This document shows positions 21,731 through 35,500 of a stretch of 64,000 nt of DNA, piece by piece. Position 1 is the stretch's first letter. Each line of letters opens with the position of its first letter. The notes beneath the pieces were generated by a model, which was not told the DNA's origin, searched no databases, and saw only the letters and a list, made by a program, of their open reading frames with translations. Source of the DNA: Crambe crambe (lineage: Eukaryota > Porifera > Demospongiae > Poecilosclerida > Crambeidae); NCBI GenBank assembly GCA_963924555.1, contig OZ004594.1:5053563-5117562 (forward strand). The letters run 5' to 3'. Made by a program: the position numbers and the translations under genes.

Positions 21731-24700
21731 GTAAAGTAGGTACTCTTTCTTTGCAGTGCATAATTATGTCACCAGCAGTTCTTTTTTTTTTTTTTTTTTT
21801 TTTGCCCCAAAAAATTCTGGAGTGGGGAAGGTTTTAGTGTATACTGTTGATAGTATCAGAGCATCTTGATTCTTCAGCAGCAATTTAAGTGGTTCCTGAT
21901 AAACATTCCTACATTATACAGCTGCCTGCATGGCTGCACTTACAGCCCCAGCTTATCAGGAAGGTGCTCATTAATTTTGTTGTTCACTCATTCACTTTCA
22001 AATTAATGTTGCACATTTACTGGCATAGCTAGCTATAGCTATAATAGTGCTATTATTTCCCTGCTCAGTCGTTAAAATTTCTTGTTTTAGGGTTCAAATT
22101 TCCCATAGCTAGCTGACTGATCGTTTCAGTATCTAGTTCAGTCTTTGTGATATTCATCGCTTCTTATGCACTACCCTGTTCTTCAACTGTTTCAGCTGGC
22201 ACAGAATTGAGAGTGAGTGCAGTTGGCTTGTATCTAGAATGATTGCAATTCAAAACACTCTGTAGCTAAATGATTAATCTACATGATATGAACCTACCTT
22301 GAAATTTTCTATGTACACGGTATAGAGTAAGCCATCAATTTTCAGTCACATCAATTTTGGTTGCGATTATCTTGAGAATGAGCAAAAGTGGCAAGCTCAA
22401 TTTTTGTAGTAGTAAAGGTCAACCATTCAGTGAACCATCATATGAAAATGGGCAGCTGTTGTTAATCCTAGGATGATGAAGGGGAAAAAATATGCTAATA
22501 AAAAGGCCATGTAGGGTTAGTTACCTCACTGCCTCCCACCAAGCTGTTTTAATTCATGTCAGTATAAAAGTTTTCTGCTTGGTTTAGGCAGTGATGTAGG
22601 GATTATTGTTGAAGGTAGCATAGTTTTGATGTTTGTTCACAGAAACTGCTACTGGTAAAAGTACAGACTAACCCTACATGGCCTTTTTATTTAGCATAAA
22701 TTTTTTCCCTTCACTTGTTTGTTTACTTTTTATATGACTTTTACTTACTGTATCAACTTGTGTTTAGTTACTTATGATAATTATCTTTGCTGCACATGCG
22801 GTGGGCGTGCATGTGATCGTGACGAATGCACATGCAAATGATGTCATTAATTTTAAAATGGCTGATATTGTATCGTTTATAATGAAAAGTCGTTCGATAT
22901 GACTGATTATTAACTGTGTAGTAAAAGCACAATAATTATGTGGTTATAACTGTACAAGTTGATATGAATTTAATTGTCATAAGTGAAAGGATCATGAAGT
23001 TACGTACAGCCATCAAATGATGATTCTGTAAGAAAGACCAATGAAGACTGTTTATAAGAATTAAAATCTGAATCCAACAAAAAGGAGAGCTTCTGCAGCA
23101 GTACCGTTAAGTCAATAGTTTTCGTAGCTTTTGAGCAATCTTCCAGAGCCATGGGAATGGGTAACGTGAGCTAGTGTAACTTATACTTTCATGCTACAGC
23201 TGATAAATATTTCTCTTGTAGTCCTGTTTTCTCTCCATAGCTTGTAAGTTTTTCAATGGAACCATTTTCTTAGACTCCGTTTACGTTTGTATACTACCGT
23301 AGACTTTCCATGTCGATAATATTGTCAATTTTAAATGCAGTTGAAATTTGATGCCTTATGCTAATCAATATACATGCAAGCATGTGCAGATTTTTACAGG
23401 AAGCTGGCCTCAGAGTGTGCATGAAGTAGCATTCTCACTGAGACAGATCAGAGTTGAATGAAACAGCAAAGTTAATTGGTCTAGTCAAGCTTCTACAATT
23501 AAGCCTCATCCTTCAAGTGTATTCCTACAAATAGCTGTAGCTACAGATGGTGTCAAAAATAATAGGGCTGTTTTACAGTCCAGTCAATAGCACCCTGGTG
23601 ATGGTTATTTGATTAGCAGCTCACCTTGCTAGGTTAGACATGGTAGCTCTAGAGGCAAAGTACCACACCTAATACCTCGCAAATCTCTTCAACAGAGCAA
23701 GGGCTGCTGCTGTACGCTCGTTTCACTGACATTGCATTTGCAGTGTTGGTGAAGCTACTGCTCACAAGGAGGAAGGCATTGTTCCTACAAGGCTAGTGTG
23801 TTTCTGTCAATAGTCACATTATACTTCTCGACTGAATAAAACAGCTAAGCTCATTCATAAGGGAGAGACTTAATACACATGCAAAAACACATTGGAAGTG
23901 CATGCAACTCTTGTAGTCCATACCTACGTAGTGACATTCTGAAAGTCAATGAGGCCAGAAATCTGAAGTCAAGAAACTTAGCAGCAGCACTGGAGCAGAA
24001 AAAGGTATGCTACTGGTCAAATAGCTGGAATCAAACCCTGATTCATAACCCCGACCTTCCAAGCCCAGCAGAAGGAGCCAGCCAGTCCTCCAACCTGCCT
24101 CCCATTTTCAGCATTTTATAGCTAAGTAGCTAATGCTATTTAAGTATTTCTTCTGTAATTTCACTGATGAATCAGTATGATTGTTGTAAGCACACTGACA
24201 GTATGGACCACCCTTTCAGAAGCATCACTTTGGTTGCAAGAAAGGATGTACCAGAAGGTGTAAATGTTTCAAGGCAGCCTCAAGTACGTGCACTGCAATC
24301 TAATAATTTACTATCAGACATTTGCCTGACCAATACAAGCCAACACATCTTTCACATCCTGATTGTCTCGCTTCAAGGAGAGTCTGGTAGCTACAACTGT
24401 ATGGTCCATTAATGCAGTTTGCATAACTTCTCAGTCCTGTAATTAGTTTACCAACACCTCCCAGATTCTTTTTAACACCCCCAGATTTTTTAGGTTACAG
24501 ATATTATGGGGGAGAGCCTGACTAGTGAGACTGTTTGCCTGACCAATGCAAAAACACTGCTACACCTCTGGTCATAATGGTAACTATTGACATCAAGAGG
24601 TCGTCAAAGATCAAGGATATAGGTGTGGTTAGCCATTGAAATTAGGAGGGCTAGGAGTGATAGGAATAGCTAAATCCCTACTTCACTTTTTAATTAGAAG

Positions 24701-26540
24701 AAATTTTTTGTGCTCACTTGTTTCCATTCTTTTTCTTTGTAATTAGATATAGAAATTCGAATCTATCCTCTTTTGTAGGTATGTAGCACTGGTGATCAAA
24801 GATTAGCTATTTATGACAAAATTTGTATATCAAACTTTAATACTGATTCCTCAATATTTTTATGGTAAACTTATATACCATAAAAAATAAAAATTTTAAA
24901 ACGTCCATATCTTCATTATACTACCCCCTATAAGCTTGATTTAGGTCTCAAAAGAGAGCTCTCTTGTAGAGCTTTCCAATGGTGTACTTAGTTACAACTT
25001 TACACCCCCCCCCCCCCCCCCCCCCCCATATATGGAAGACCTGACATGACCTCAAAATTCTTTTAAATTACCACATACTTAGGAGGCCTTTAATACTCCT
25101 ATCATAGCTTCTATGGGCCTAGCTGCTTTGAATGAACGAAGGGATTTCAAGGGGGGGGGTATAGCTCCAAAGAAAAAAAGGTAAATGTGAAAAAAGTGTC
25201 ATTTTTTTACATCTCCCTTCATATGTTTGGAACCATACCCCCCCTTGAAATCCCTTCGTTCATTCAAAGCAGCTAGGCCCATAGAAGCTATGATAGGAGT
25301 GTCAAAGGTAGGCTTAGGTAGATTATGCTCAAGATTTCTCCAGTTATTCTATTCCACAATGCTCCAAAATGCTACCTATTATTCCCTCAAATGCACCAAT
25401 TATTCCCTTAAATGCACCAATTATTCCCACTATTATTCTTAAATAAGCTAATGATTATGCTTCCCCAGTCCACCAGTAGCAGTAGCAGAGCTAGAAGTAG
25501 CTTAGCCATTGCCATAAACTAACAGCTGCATGTAGTTGTTCATAATAATGATTCAGGTCTAAGGTATTGATATAGCTAGACACTGTCACAGTGTAGCAAG
25601 AAACCATCTCAGGCAGTAGAGAGTTTTGTTTTCAGGCTTGCAGAAGCTCCAATTATTCTCATTATGCTCAAAATACGCCCCATTATTCTGGCATTATCCT
25701 TGATTCCAGGAAGTCCCAATTATTCCCAAAATTATGCTGGCATAATCTACCTAAGCCTAATCAAAGGCCTCCTAAGTATGTGGTAATTTAAAAGAATTTT
25801 GTTAATTAATGAGGTCATGTCAGGTCTTCCATATATGGGGGGGGGTGTAAAGTTGTAACTAAGTACACCATTGGAAAGCTCTACAAGAGAGCTCTCTTTT
25901 GAGACATAAATCAAGCTTATAGGGGGTAGTATAATGAAGATATGGACGTTTTAAAATTTTTATTTTTTATGGTATAATCTTCCCTTTTAAACTGAAGAGC
26001 TGGCTTAGCTAGCGAAAATGGGAGCCTGAACTGGCATGGTGAAGAATCTGTACTGAGGAAAGAAAATAGCTAAGCTAAACAGCTCTAGCTTGTGTGCACC
26101 TGATTTCTATGTGGCCCGCCCCTTCCAAAAAATGGCAAAGAAAGATTAGCTAATGTTCTGAGTGCTGCTGATATCACTGAATTGTGAAATCAAACTGTAG
26201 TCAAAACTAATAGCAAAAGATCAGCCTCTAGGTGCCGCTCTAATGGATGGCCCGAACAGAATTTTGATAACTATAGCCAGTAAATCAGGGCATTGATCTT
26301 ATTTATTATTATCAGAGAGTGCGGTAGCACTCTCTAAGTAGGGATGGCAGGTCAAAGTCCATAGGACAGTATAAACTAAAAACTCTTCTTTCTCTTCTAC
26401 CCTTACTCTACAGGTTCTCAGAAGGCTACAGTGAATTATTATATCTACAAAGATGAGAGGAGAATGTTCAAAAGCCAAAAATTCATTCGCCAACATAAGA
26501 AAAAAACAAGTTCTAAAATTGACTTTTCGTTCTTTTTCTT

Positions 26541-26583
<43 letters not shown>

Positions 26584-29500
26584 TATAAGATCGACGTACC
26601 GACTTACTGGCTATAGTCATCAAAATTCTGCTTTGGCCATCTGTTAGAGCGGTACCTAGAGGCTGATCTTTTGCTATTAATTTTGACTAAGGCTCTACTT
26701 CACTATTCGATAGCACTCGGAACACAGCTGCTAATCTTTCTACGCCATTTTGAAGGGGGCGGGGCTTATGGGCCAAGCCACGTAAGCTTAAGTTTAGCTA
26801 TAGCCAAGGTCTTCATTCATTATCTGATGATGTTCCAGTCACTCCTTGCTGAATTATAGTACAGATGCTCATCCTATAGTAGCATTATAGCCAGTACTTG
26901 GCTGTAGTGTAGTCAGCTCACTTCACCATGCCGTGTACATGTCATTTACATTGCTGTTGCTGTAAAGTTTTATATCAAAAAAACTTAAATAGCTAAACAA
27001 ATTCTTCAACCAGAGACACTGTATGTACCTACAAAAGAGGTTTATGTAGAGCTGGCTTTGTATAGTACTGTACTGTAGCCTCCCTCATTCAACTTCAAGC
27101 ACTAAGAAAAAGGATAGAAACAAGTGAGCGTAAAAAATTTCTTCAAATAAAAAGGTTAAGTAGGGATAGCCTAAAATCTAGCTGGGCTATCTATAATGTG
27201 CTGCAGCCTCGTATGAAAAAAAAAAAAGCGATATTACCTCATAAAAGGGGTGGGGCAATTAATAGCAGTTCTCCTCATATAACACCTGCACAGGATGTGG
27301 CCATTTGATGGCATCCACTATTATGATCACTACACCAAATGCATAAACTCCCCATACTCCTCCCTCAAGCAAGACATACGTACCATCTCAATAATTATTT
27401 CAGTGATCACATATGTAACAATTAGCTAATGCTGTTCACTTTTTAAAATGTTCACTCCTTTCAGTACTCCATTACACTGCAGATGATCATCCTTCAAACT
27501 CTCCTCCCTGAACAGAATGAAATACTGATCATTAAATAAATTTAGTTCAATCAAGGAAGCCTTTAGTGTCTATCAATTTTCATAATCACAAAGAAAAAGA
27601 ATGCAAACAAGTGAATGCAAAAAATTTCTTCGAAATAAAAATGTGAAGTAGGGATGCTATTATAACTGCAGCTTCATTATGAAAACCAAGTACTGCAGCA
27701 TCAAAGCAGTATGGCCCAAAAATCTAGCTGGAATATGTATTATAACTGCATGCAAGAGAGTGAACTTAGTGAAGTGACCCTTACCCATCATCAAGTACAA
27801 GATACTATTCCTACTTCACTGCCATGATCAAGGGCCATGGGAGTGAAGTAGGAATAGTATCTCGTACTTGATGATGGGTAAGGGTGACTTCACTAAGTTC
27901 ACTACATATTCCAGCTAGATTTTTGGGCCATACTGCTTCGATGCTGCAGTACTTGGTTTTCATAATGAAGCTGCAGTTATAATAGCATCCCTACTTCACA
28001 TTTTTATTTCGAAGAAATTTTTTGCATTCACTTTTTAGTTAAACAAGTGAGCGCAAAAAATTTCTTCGAAATAAAAAGTTAAGTAGGGATAGCCTAAAAT
28101 CTAACTGGGCTGTATAATGTACTGCAGCCTCGTATGAAAATAATCCCTACATTTATATTCACTGCCTATAGCTAGCTATGGGCCGTTGTAAAAGTAGGGA
28201 TTATTTTCATATGAGGCTGCAGTACATTATACAGCCCAGTTAGATTTTAGGCTATCCTTTTTATTTCGAAGAAATTTTTTGCGCTCACTTGTTTCTATCC
28301 TTTTTTTAGTGTTGAAAGTAAGTTTGTTTAAGTAAAGAATTGAGGGTGGCAGTATTGATTCTCACTTCAACTGAGAGTATGCAGTGATTATTATTATTTG
28401 ACATGAGGCTACAGTACAGTACTATAGTCTATACAAAGCCAGCTCTACATAAACCTATCTTTTTTTCTTTTGTAGGCACATACACAGTCTCTGGAAAAAT
28501 TTATTGAGCTATTTTAGTTTTGTTTATTATTTAATAATTATAAAACTTTACAGCAACAGCAATGTAAATGACGTGTATGGCATGGTAAAGTGAGCTTACT
28601 ACACTACAGCCTAGTACTGGCTATAATACTATAGGATGAGCATCTGTACTGTGAATAAATAGCGAGCTAAATGATTAAACTGAGGACCTAAGGCTGCACT
28701 GTAGCCACATGTGCACTTATATGTGGCCCCACCCATACACTCCGCCCCCTACCGACGTGCGCTTCAAAAATTAATGGCGTAGAAAGATTAGCTGAGTGCT
28801 ATATCACTGATTTGTGAAGTAGCGCTTTAGTCAAAACTAATACCAAAAGATCAGCCTCTAGGTGCCGCTCTAAGAGATGGCCAAAGCAGAATTTTGATGA
28901 CTATATAGCCAGTAAGTCGGTACGTCGATCTGATTATTATTATTACTAGGGAAATGCAAGCATCGTGGGATGAGCATAATGAGTGTGCTGGTGCACGCCG
29001 CACAAAAATTACAATACAAAAGTGAATGTTTGCTGGATATACAGAGTAAAGACTGATCCCCTACCCTTGTTCTGAGCCCTACATCCTACATCTTTTTTTT
29101 CATTTCATGGATTGTTATAATTAGCTGTGCACATCAAAGAGATCAAGAACCAGGCAGGTTAATCTAAGGGTGAAAACAGGTGTTACTTCTGATGTTAATC
29201 TTGCACACTTCAAACAGATTGGGGTTTTTGGGAATACACAGGTGATTAGCCTTCACTTAGAGAGTGCTAGCGCACTCTCTGATAATAGAACAAAAGTCAA
29301 TTTTTGAAATTGTTTTTTTGAAATGTTGTATAGAATAGATTATTGAACATTGTCCTGTCTTCTGTGTAGATGTAGAGATAGGGCCAGGACTTGTGAGAAC
29401 CTGTAGAGTAAGGGTAGAAGAGAAAGAAGAGTTTTTAGTTTATACAATCCTATGACCTTTGACCTGCCATCCCTACTTAGAGAGTGCTAGCGCACTCTCT

Positions 29501-32500
29501 GATGGTGGGGTGAACATGCATACCTACAGTCAATTATTAGTAGCACCCTACCAAACACATACATAAAGCTTGCTCCAATTATAATTGCTTGATTGATTTC
29601 TACAATATCAGAGAGATATGATAGTACTCTCTAATAATTAGTAGGGATGGCACGGATTGCCCCATTGGACTAATAATTAGTATTTTCTTTCATAACTCCA
29701 GAATACTTCCCTCCTACAGTCAGCAACTCCTAACTTGAAGACAGAGCACCTTCAATGTGCTAGGACTCAAATATAAAGAGCAGAGGACAAAGCAGTAACG
29801 ATTTCTAGAATTGCCATTTTCATCTGGTTGTTCATCACCATCATCATCATCATCATCATCAAACAACTTATTTCAGAAATGATTCATTCACTAGTCAAAA
29901 TTGACTGCACTATAATCCTTTACCTTTAACTCAACACGTTCAAGAATAGCACGTCATTTTCCAACTTGTTAGCTTTCAAAGCCTACAACGTGGTTATCCA
30001 TCACCAACTACGAGCTAACTATTCCTACTTCACTCCCATGATAGGCCAAGATGAGATTATATATAAAGGGAGTGAAGTAGGAATATTTAGCTCGTAGTTT
30101 GGTAATATTGGTGATGGTAAGGGTTAGCTACTTGACTGAAGTTCACTCTCTTGTTGCTGAACTTTTTGGAACCACACACAGCCATCCCTACTTTACTTTT
30201 TTATATATATATTTTCCTTTATTTTGGATAGTAGGCACTGCTCTCAGGTAAAGGATGCTCAATACTGTAGTTGCTTCATTATTCTATTCACTCTGATCAC
30301 TCCAAATCCATGCAGGATCACATGGTGATGAACAATTTGATGACAAGAAATTTTCCTCAAATACTGATTTCACAGAGTGCTGTATAGTGAGTAACTTAAA
30401 TTAATAATGTATGTGTGTTACAGCATGCAACATTGGGCAGCAAAGTGAGCCTGCACACTATATTAGTGGGAAAAAAGTGCAATAATAATTCTGTATAATT
30501 AACGGACATATTAAGGAAGTGCAGTTCAATATGTACAAGAAGTAAAGGAATTCTAAATAAAAAGGAGAAGTAGGGATGGCTGTGTGTGGTTCAAAAAAGT
30601 TCAGCAACAATTAGCTAATTTTACCAAACTATGAGCTAACTATTCCTACTTCACGATTGGTGATGGGTAAGGGGTTACTTGACTGAAGTTCACTTTGCTG
30701 AACTTTTTTGAACTGCACACAGCCATCCCTACTTCTCCTTTATATTCACTTGTTCATCATCTTTTTTGATGTAATACAGATAACTATGGTGCATGTATCT
30801 AGGATAATTATAGTCTCAGAGATACTTATTACTTTGTAGCTAACTATTGCATCAAGGCTTGATTCATAACCATAGTCTCGCTCGGCCCGGTCAGATGCGA
30901 GGTCAAGGTCCAAGAATCACGTGCACGGGGCGGGGCATATATGTCTGCCACTTTGTAGGTTGAAAGCTAGCAGGTTGGAAAATGTTATGTTTGAACATGT
31001 CGAGTTAAAGGTAAAGGATTATGGCTCAGTCATTTCTGAGTAGATTGGTATAAGAATTGTAGCATTTGAATGAACCAATAAGTTGTTTGATGATGATGAT
31101 GATGATAATGATGATAATGATGATGATGAACGACCAGATGAAAACGGTGATTTTAGAAATCACTGTAAAATGACACTGCTTATCTTCTGCTCTTCATACT
31201 TGAGTCCTAAGGTGTTCTGTCTTCAAGACAGGAGTCGTTGATACGTAGTAGAAGTGGCATTCCCGCATAATGAAAAAAAAATGCAGTGTTAATTTTAGTT
31301 AATAATTTTGTGGCCTAGCCATCAATTGATTGTGGATAGTGACAGTTTAGCTACAAATTGATGTGTCTGAGATTTAGTTGTATTTTGTGTCATAGTCCAC
31401 GACTGACTGTAAGCTCCACCATGCATTCACATCAATGGATCACTACATACACACATCATACATTAGGTCATCACTATATATAGTGTATGAGTAGTAGTCT
31501 TGTCAGTTGTTAAGTGTGTTAAAATTGTGAGCTATAAGATAATATTTGCTGCTGTAAACTTCCTACTTTGATTGCAAGATATTCCGCAAGTCGGCCACAT
31601 TACACTTTGTATTGGTGCAATGGGGCAATCTGTGCCATCCCTACTTAGAGAGTACTATCATACTCTCTGATGAACTCTTCCAGGAACAAGTAGCTATAAT
31701 TCAGTGAGCAAACTGACTCTCAGGTCAAGTTAGCGTTTATAGCTGATAGGCTAGATTTTGGTATTGAATTATGTAAGATGATAGCCAGTCTGAAAGCTCT
31801 TTCAAAGTAAAGCTCGGACGTTCTGATTATATTATGGTCAATTTTTATACAGGTTGTTGATGAACGTCTCCGAGTTATCAATGAAAAATATAATGATGAG
31901 TTACTTCCTATAAATGAACTTGATGAAACAAAAAATCAATTGTTGCAAAAAGAAGTCTCACTGAGTTTTTATGGGCAGTACAATGCAGGAAAAAGTACTC
32001 TTTTGAATGCTATACTGCAAAACAAGTGAGTATTTTAAATTGTGATAAATAAAAAGGCCATGTAGGGTTAGTCTGTATAGCAGTTTCTGTGAACGAACAT
32101 CAAAATTGTGCTGCCTTCAATAATAATCCCTACATCACTGCCTAAACCAAGCGGAACACTTTTACACTGACATGAACGATTAAAGCACATGTGCTTTTAA
32201 TTATATGATATGAAAGTGGGATATCCAGTACTGTTACAGAGGCTCTATGATGTTGGCGTGTAGTACATTGATGCTGTTTGTAGGCAAGGGTCTCCTATTT
32301 GGATCCTCTACTAAAACATTGGAGTCATCATGAAAACCAACCTTGCAATACAAAACTCGATCCCCCTCTCAGAATGACCTCCTGCATGATAATATTATAC
32401 ATTGGTGGTATAACTAGTGTGAGGAATCCCAGCCTCCAATGGAGTTCGCTGCATGTAACCTACAAGGATTGCAGTTTCCAGAACCTTAGCAATCACTGAA

Positions 32501-35500
32501 GATATGATAAGATATTGCTCAGATGCATATGCTACATGTGGGCATGCACATGGAATAAAGTGGCTGGTTATAGAGTGGAAGTACGTAGAAGTAGAAATAC
32601 CATAATTAGAATGGAAAAATGGCAGAAGGAAATGGCCCAAAACAGTGAAATTTAGTTAGCAGCTGCTTGGTAGATATACTTAGCAAATTAATAATTGCAT
32701 AATGCATGGCTATGGGTCTAATGCCTGAAAATTACAGCATGGCCTCATACCCAGTATCTTGTAGTGAAGAGCCCTGGGTATGAGGCACGAATATAGTTTG
32801 CTTGCCAAATCCTGTATAATAATTATTATTGATGTACACCTATAAGGTTTCTCCCAATGAATAAGGATGCTGAAACTAGTTTGCGACTTATCATTCAGCC
32901 AACATCTGAGTCAGAAGAGCATTTGACTGGAACAATGAAATTATCCAGAGAAATAGATGGAGCAACTTTTCCGGATGATGTATGTACAAGTTATAGCATA
33001 GATAATAATTATAGATACTCCGTACGGGTGTGAAACATTTCTGGATTTTAATCATTGTGGCAATTCAATCACTGTAACGCGCAGTCACGGACTACGCGCA
33101 CGGATACAATAGTAAATTACGGGTTTCTATGGCGGAACTAGCGCTGGAGACGGGCTCATGGAGTCAAGTAGTGATACTGAGAGAGTGAAGGAGATTTATT
33201 TGAAGAAGAAATAGAAGAAAATGGAATGCAAGTTTTTGTGTAACAATTATCATTATGCAGACACAATCTGTAAGCAGCAGCTACAACCAGTGAGAAAGCC
33301 ATGTTCTGATCTTTTTCTTTCTATGGTTTCTAACATATTAAAAGAAGAATTAACCAAAAGGTAAAAAATATAGCATCACAAGATTTATACATCTAGCTAG
33401 CTACATTAGCTATCATACCTATGCATGCCAATGGTTGAATGATACAATTTTGTTGCAGCAATATTGCTGTTGTTTGTTGCCATTTTTATTTGAATTATTG
33501 CATTTCTATTATGCCATTATGCCATTGTTGGGAATAGTCATTCCCAAATCATCAACACGGAACAATGCTGACAAAATATAACACTTTAATCAACATGCAC
33601 ACATCATACATTCCATCCAGTATTTGAATTGTGTCATTGTAGCTATATAGTCAGTCCAAGCAAATTTTGGCAGCATATGGAGTTACTGCTCAGTCGTGTG
33701 GAGCAAGGTACATGGAGGCAGAGAAGCAGGCAGGACAATCCTTCATTGCTTACATGAACAATCTTCAGCGTCTGCTCAAGACGTTCACCGAACACTGTGA
33801 GACAGCACAGGACATGAGAAAAAAGCATTTTTCAATTAGCTACATAGTGAAAGCATGTGTACCACAAAGTGTGAAGGAGTGACTAGTCCCTGAAATGACA
33901 CTTTCTCCCGGTGCACTGACCCTTTAACTGTATAAAGATGTGAAAAATTGCGCCATTATTGAGTTTTTAGTTGCTGTTTAGCTAACCACCATGACAATAT
34001 TTTACATTTGTTTTTACTTTTTCCCAGTCTCCCACAAGGTAAGGATTTTCAGGTTGCTCTTTTTTCCCAATGCATGATAATAAGTGCATGCTATTATAAT
34101 CTAACAAAAGTATTATTTCAGTCCAAGTAATTATCTTCCTTAATGTTTTGGTGTAGTTTTAAGCTACTAAGTAACATTCACTTATTACACTATTATATCA
34201 GTAAATTCCGCGCACTAAAGTCGGATGGAGTGAAAAGGTAAGTGATAAAATAGACAGAACCGTGCTGCAGTTGGAGTTAGAACACTGTCCTCAAGCGCGT
34301 TACAGTGATTATTCCGCAAAAACTCCGTATATCATCCGTGTGGTATCTTTCCTAACTGACTTAGCTATGAAACAGTTCTCGACTCAACAAATGCAACACA
34401 AAGAATGTGATTCATAAAACCATGGTATATCCGGTGAATAAATAATTATACCGATCGGATATGATGTAATAATCAATGATACAATGTTACACTCCCTCCC
34501 CCTTAAAAAAATCAGGAAAGGAAAAAAAAATCAGATTCATGCATGAGACAGAAAACAAAAAAAAATCAGAGTTAAGCAGTATGTTTGCCATCATACCAAT
34601 CTGGAGGATGTCTATTACATTTTGCATGGGTATGTTTTCTTTAAAGGTGTTTGTTGCGGCATAACTGTAGTAGCTACCTTCAGATGTGGCCGGTGACAAA
34701 GTTTCTGTGTCAACAACAACCTCATGATCAGTTGGTGGTTCTCCAGTAGAGTCTGACTCCGCTTCAGTGTTGTCGGGATTGTCACTTGACTTCCCACCAG
34801 ATTCAGCAGTCTCTAATGAGGGTGTACTAGGTTGAATCAAAGTGTCCAAAAGGGTGTCACTTGGTACTTCGGCTTCCTTGCGTGTAGCAACTTCCGCTTC
34901 TGGGTCACTAACAATCTCAATGTCATTCTTTCTGATTCTCAAGTGATCCTGATGTCGCCGAATAATGCGACCATCTCCCAATCTCACCATAAATGATACT
35001 AGTCCAGTCACTTCAGTGATAACACCAGGTAACCAGCGTTGGCCTTGTCCAAAGTTCTTGGTATAGACTTTATCACCTGAAGCAAAAGTTCAGTGTCCAG
35101 ATGTATGGTCATGACTGATCTTCTGCTGTTGTTGTTTCCATTCAACTCTTTCAGCAGTGTTGGGTTTCAATAGATCCAATCTAGTCCTTGGTTGTCGACC
35201 AAGCAATAACTCTGCTGGTGAGATTCCTGTGGTGCTTTGTGGAGTAATCCTGTATGAGCACAACACTCTAGCAATCCGGGTGTGTATAGAACCATTAGTA
35301 ATTTTCTTCAGTCTCTTTTTCACAATCTGCATGGCTCGCTCGGCCAGGCCATTTGTGGCTGGATGATAGGGGGCAGATGTTATGTGTTTTACCCCATTGG
35401 CCAATAAGAATGAGCTGAATTCTTCGCTGACAAAACAAGAACCATTATCTGAAACTATGGTTTCGGGTAGTCCAAACCTTGTGAATACAGTTCTCAAATG

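Larger units (their letters stand above)
26865..28650. mobile_element. Large foldback with inner palindromes
   Basis: 26,870-27,080 (around gtacttggctgtagtgtag, catttacattgctgttgctg and agagctggctttgtatag) is found inverted at about 28,385-28,650. Two further complete palindromes sit inside. Intronic, no protein frame. Confidence 0.8.
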
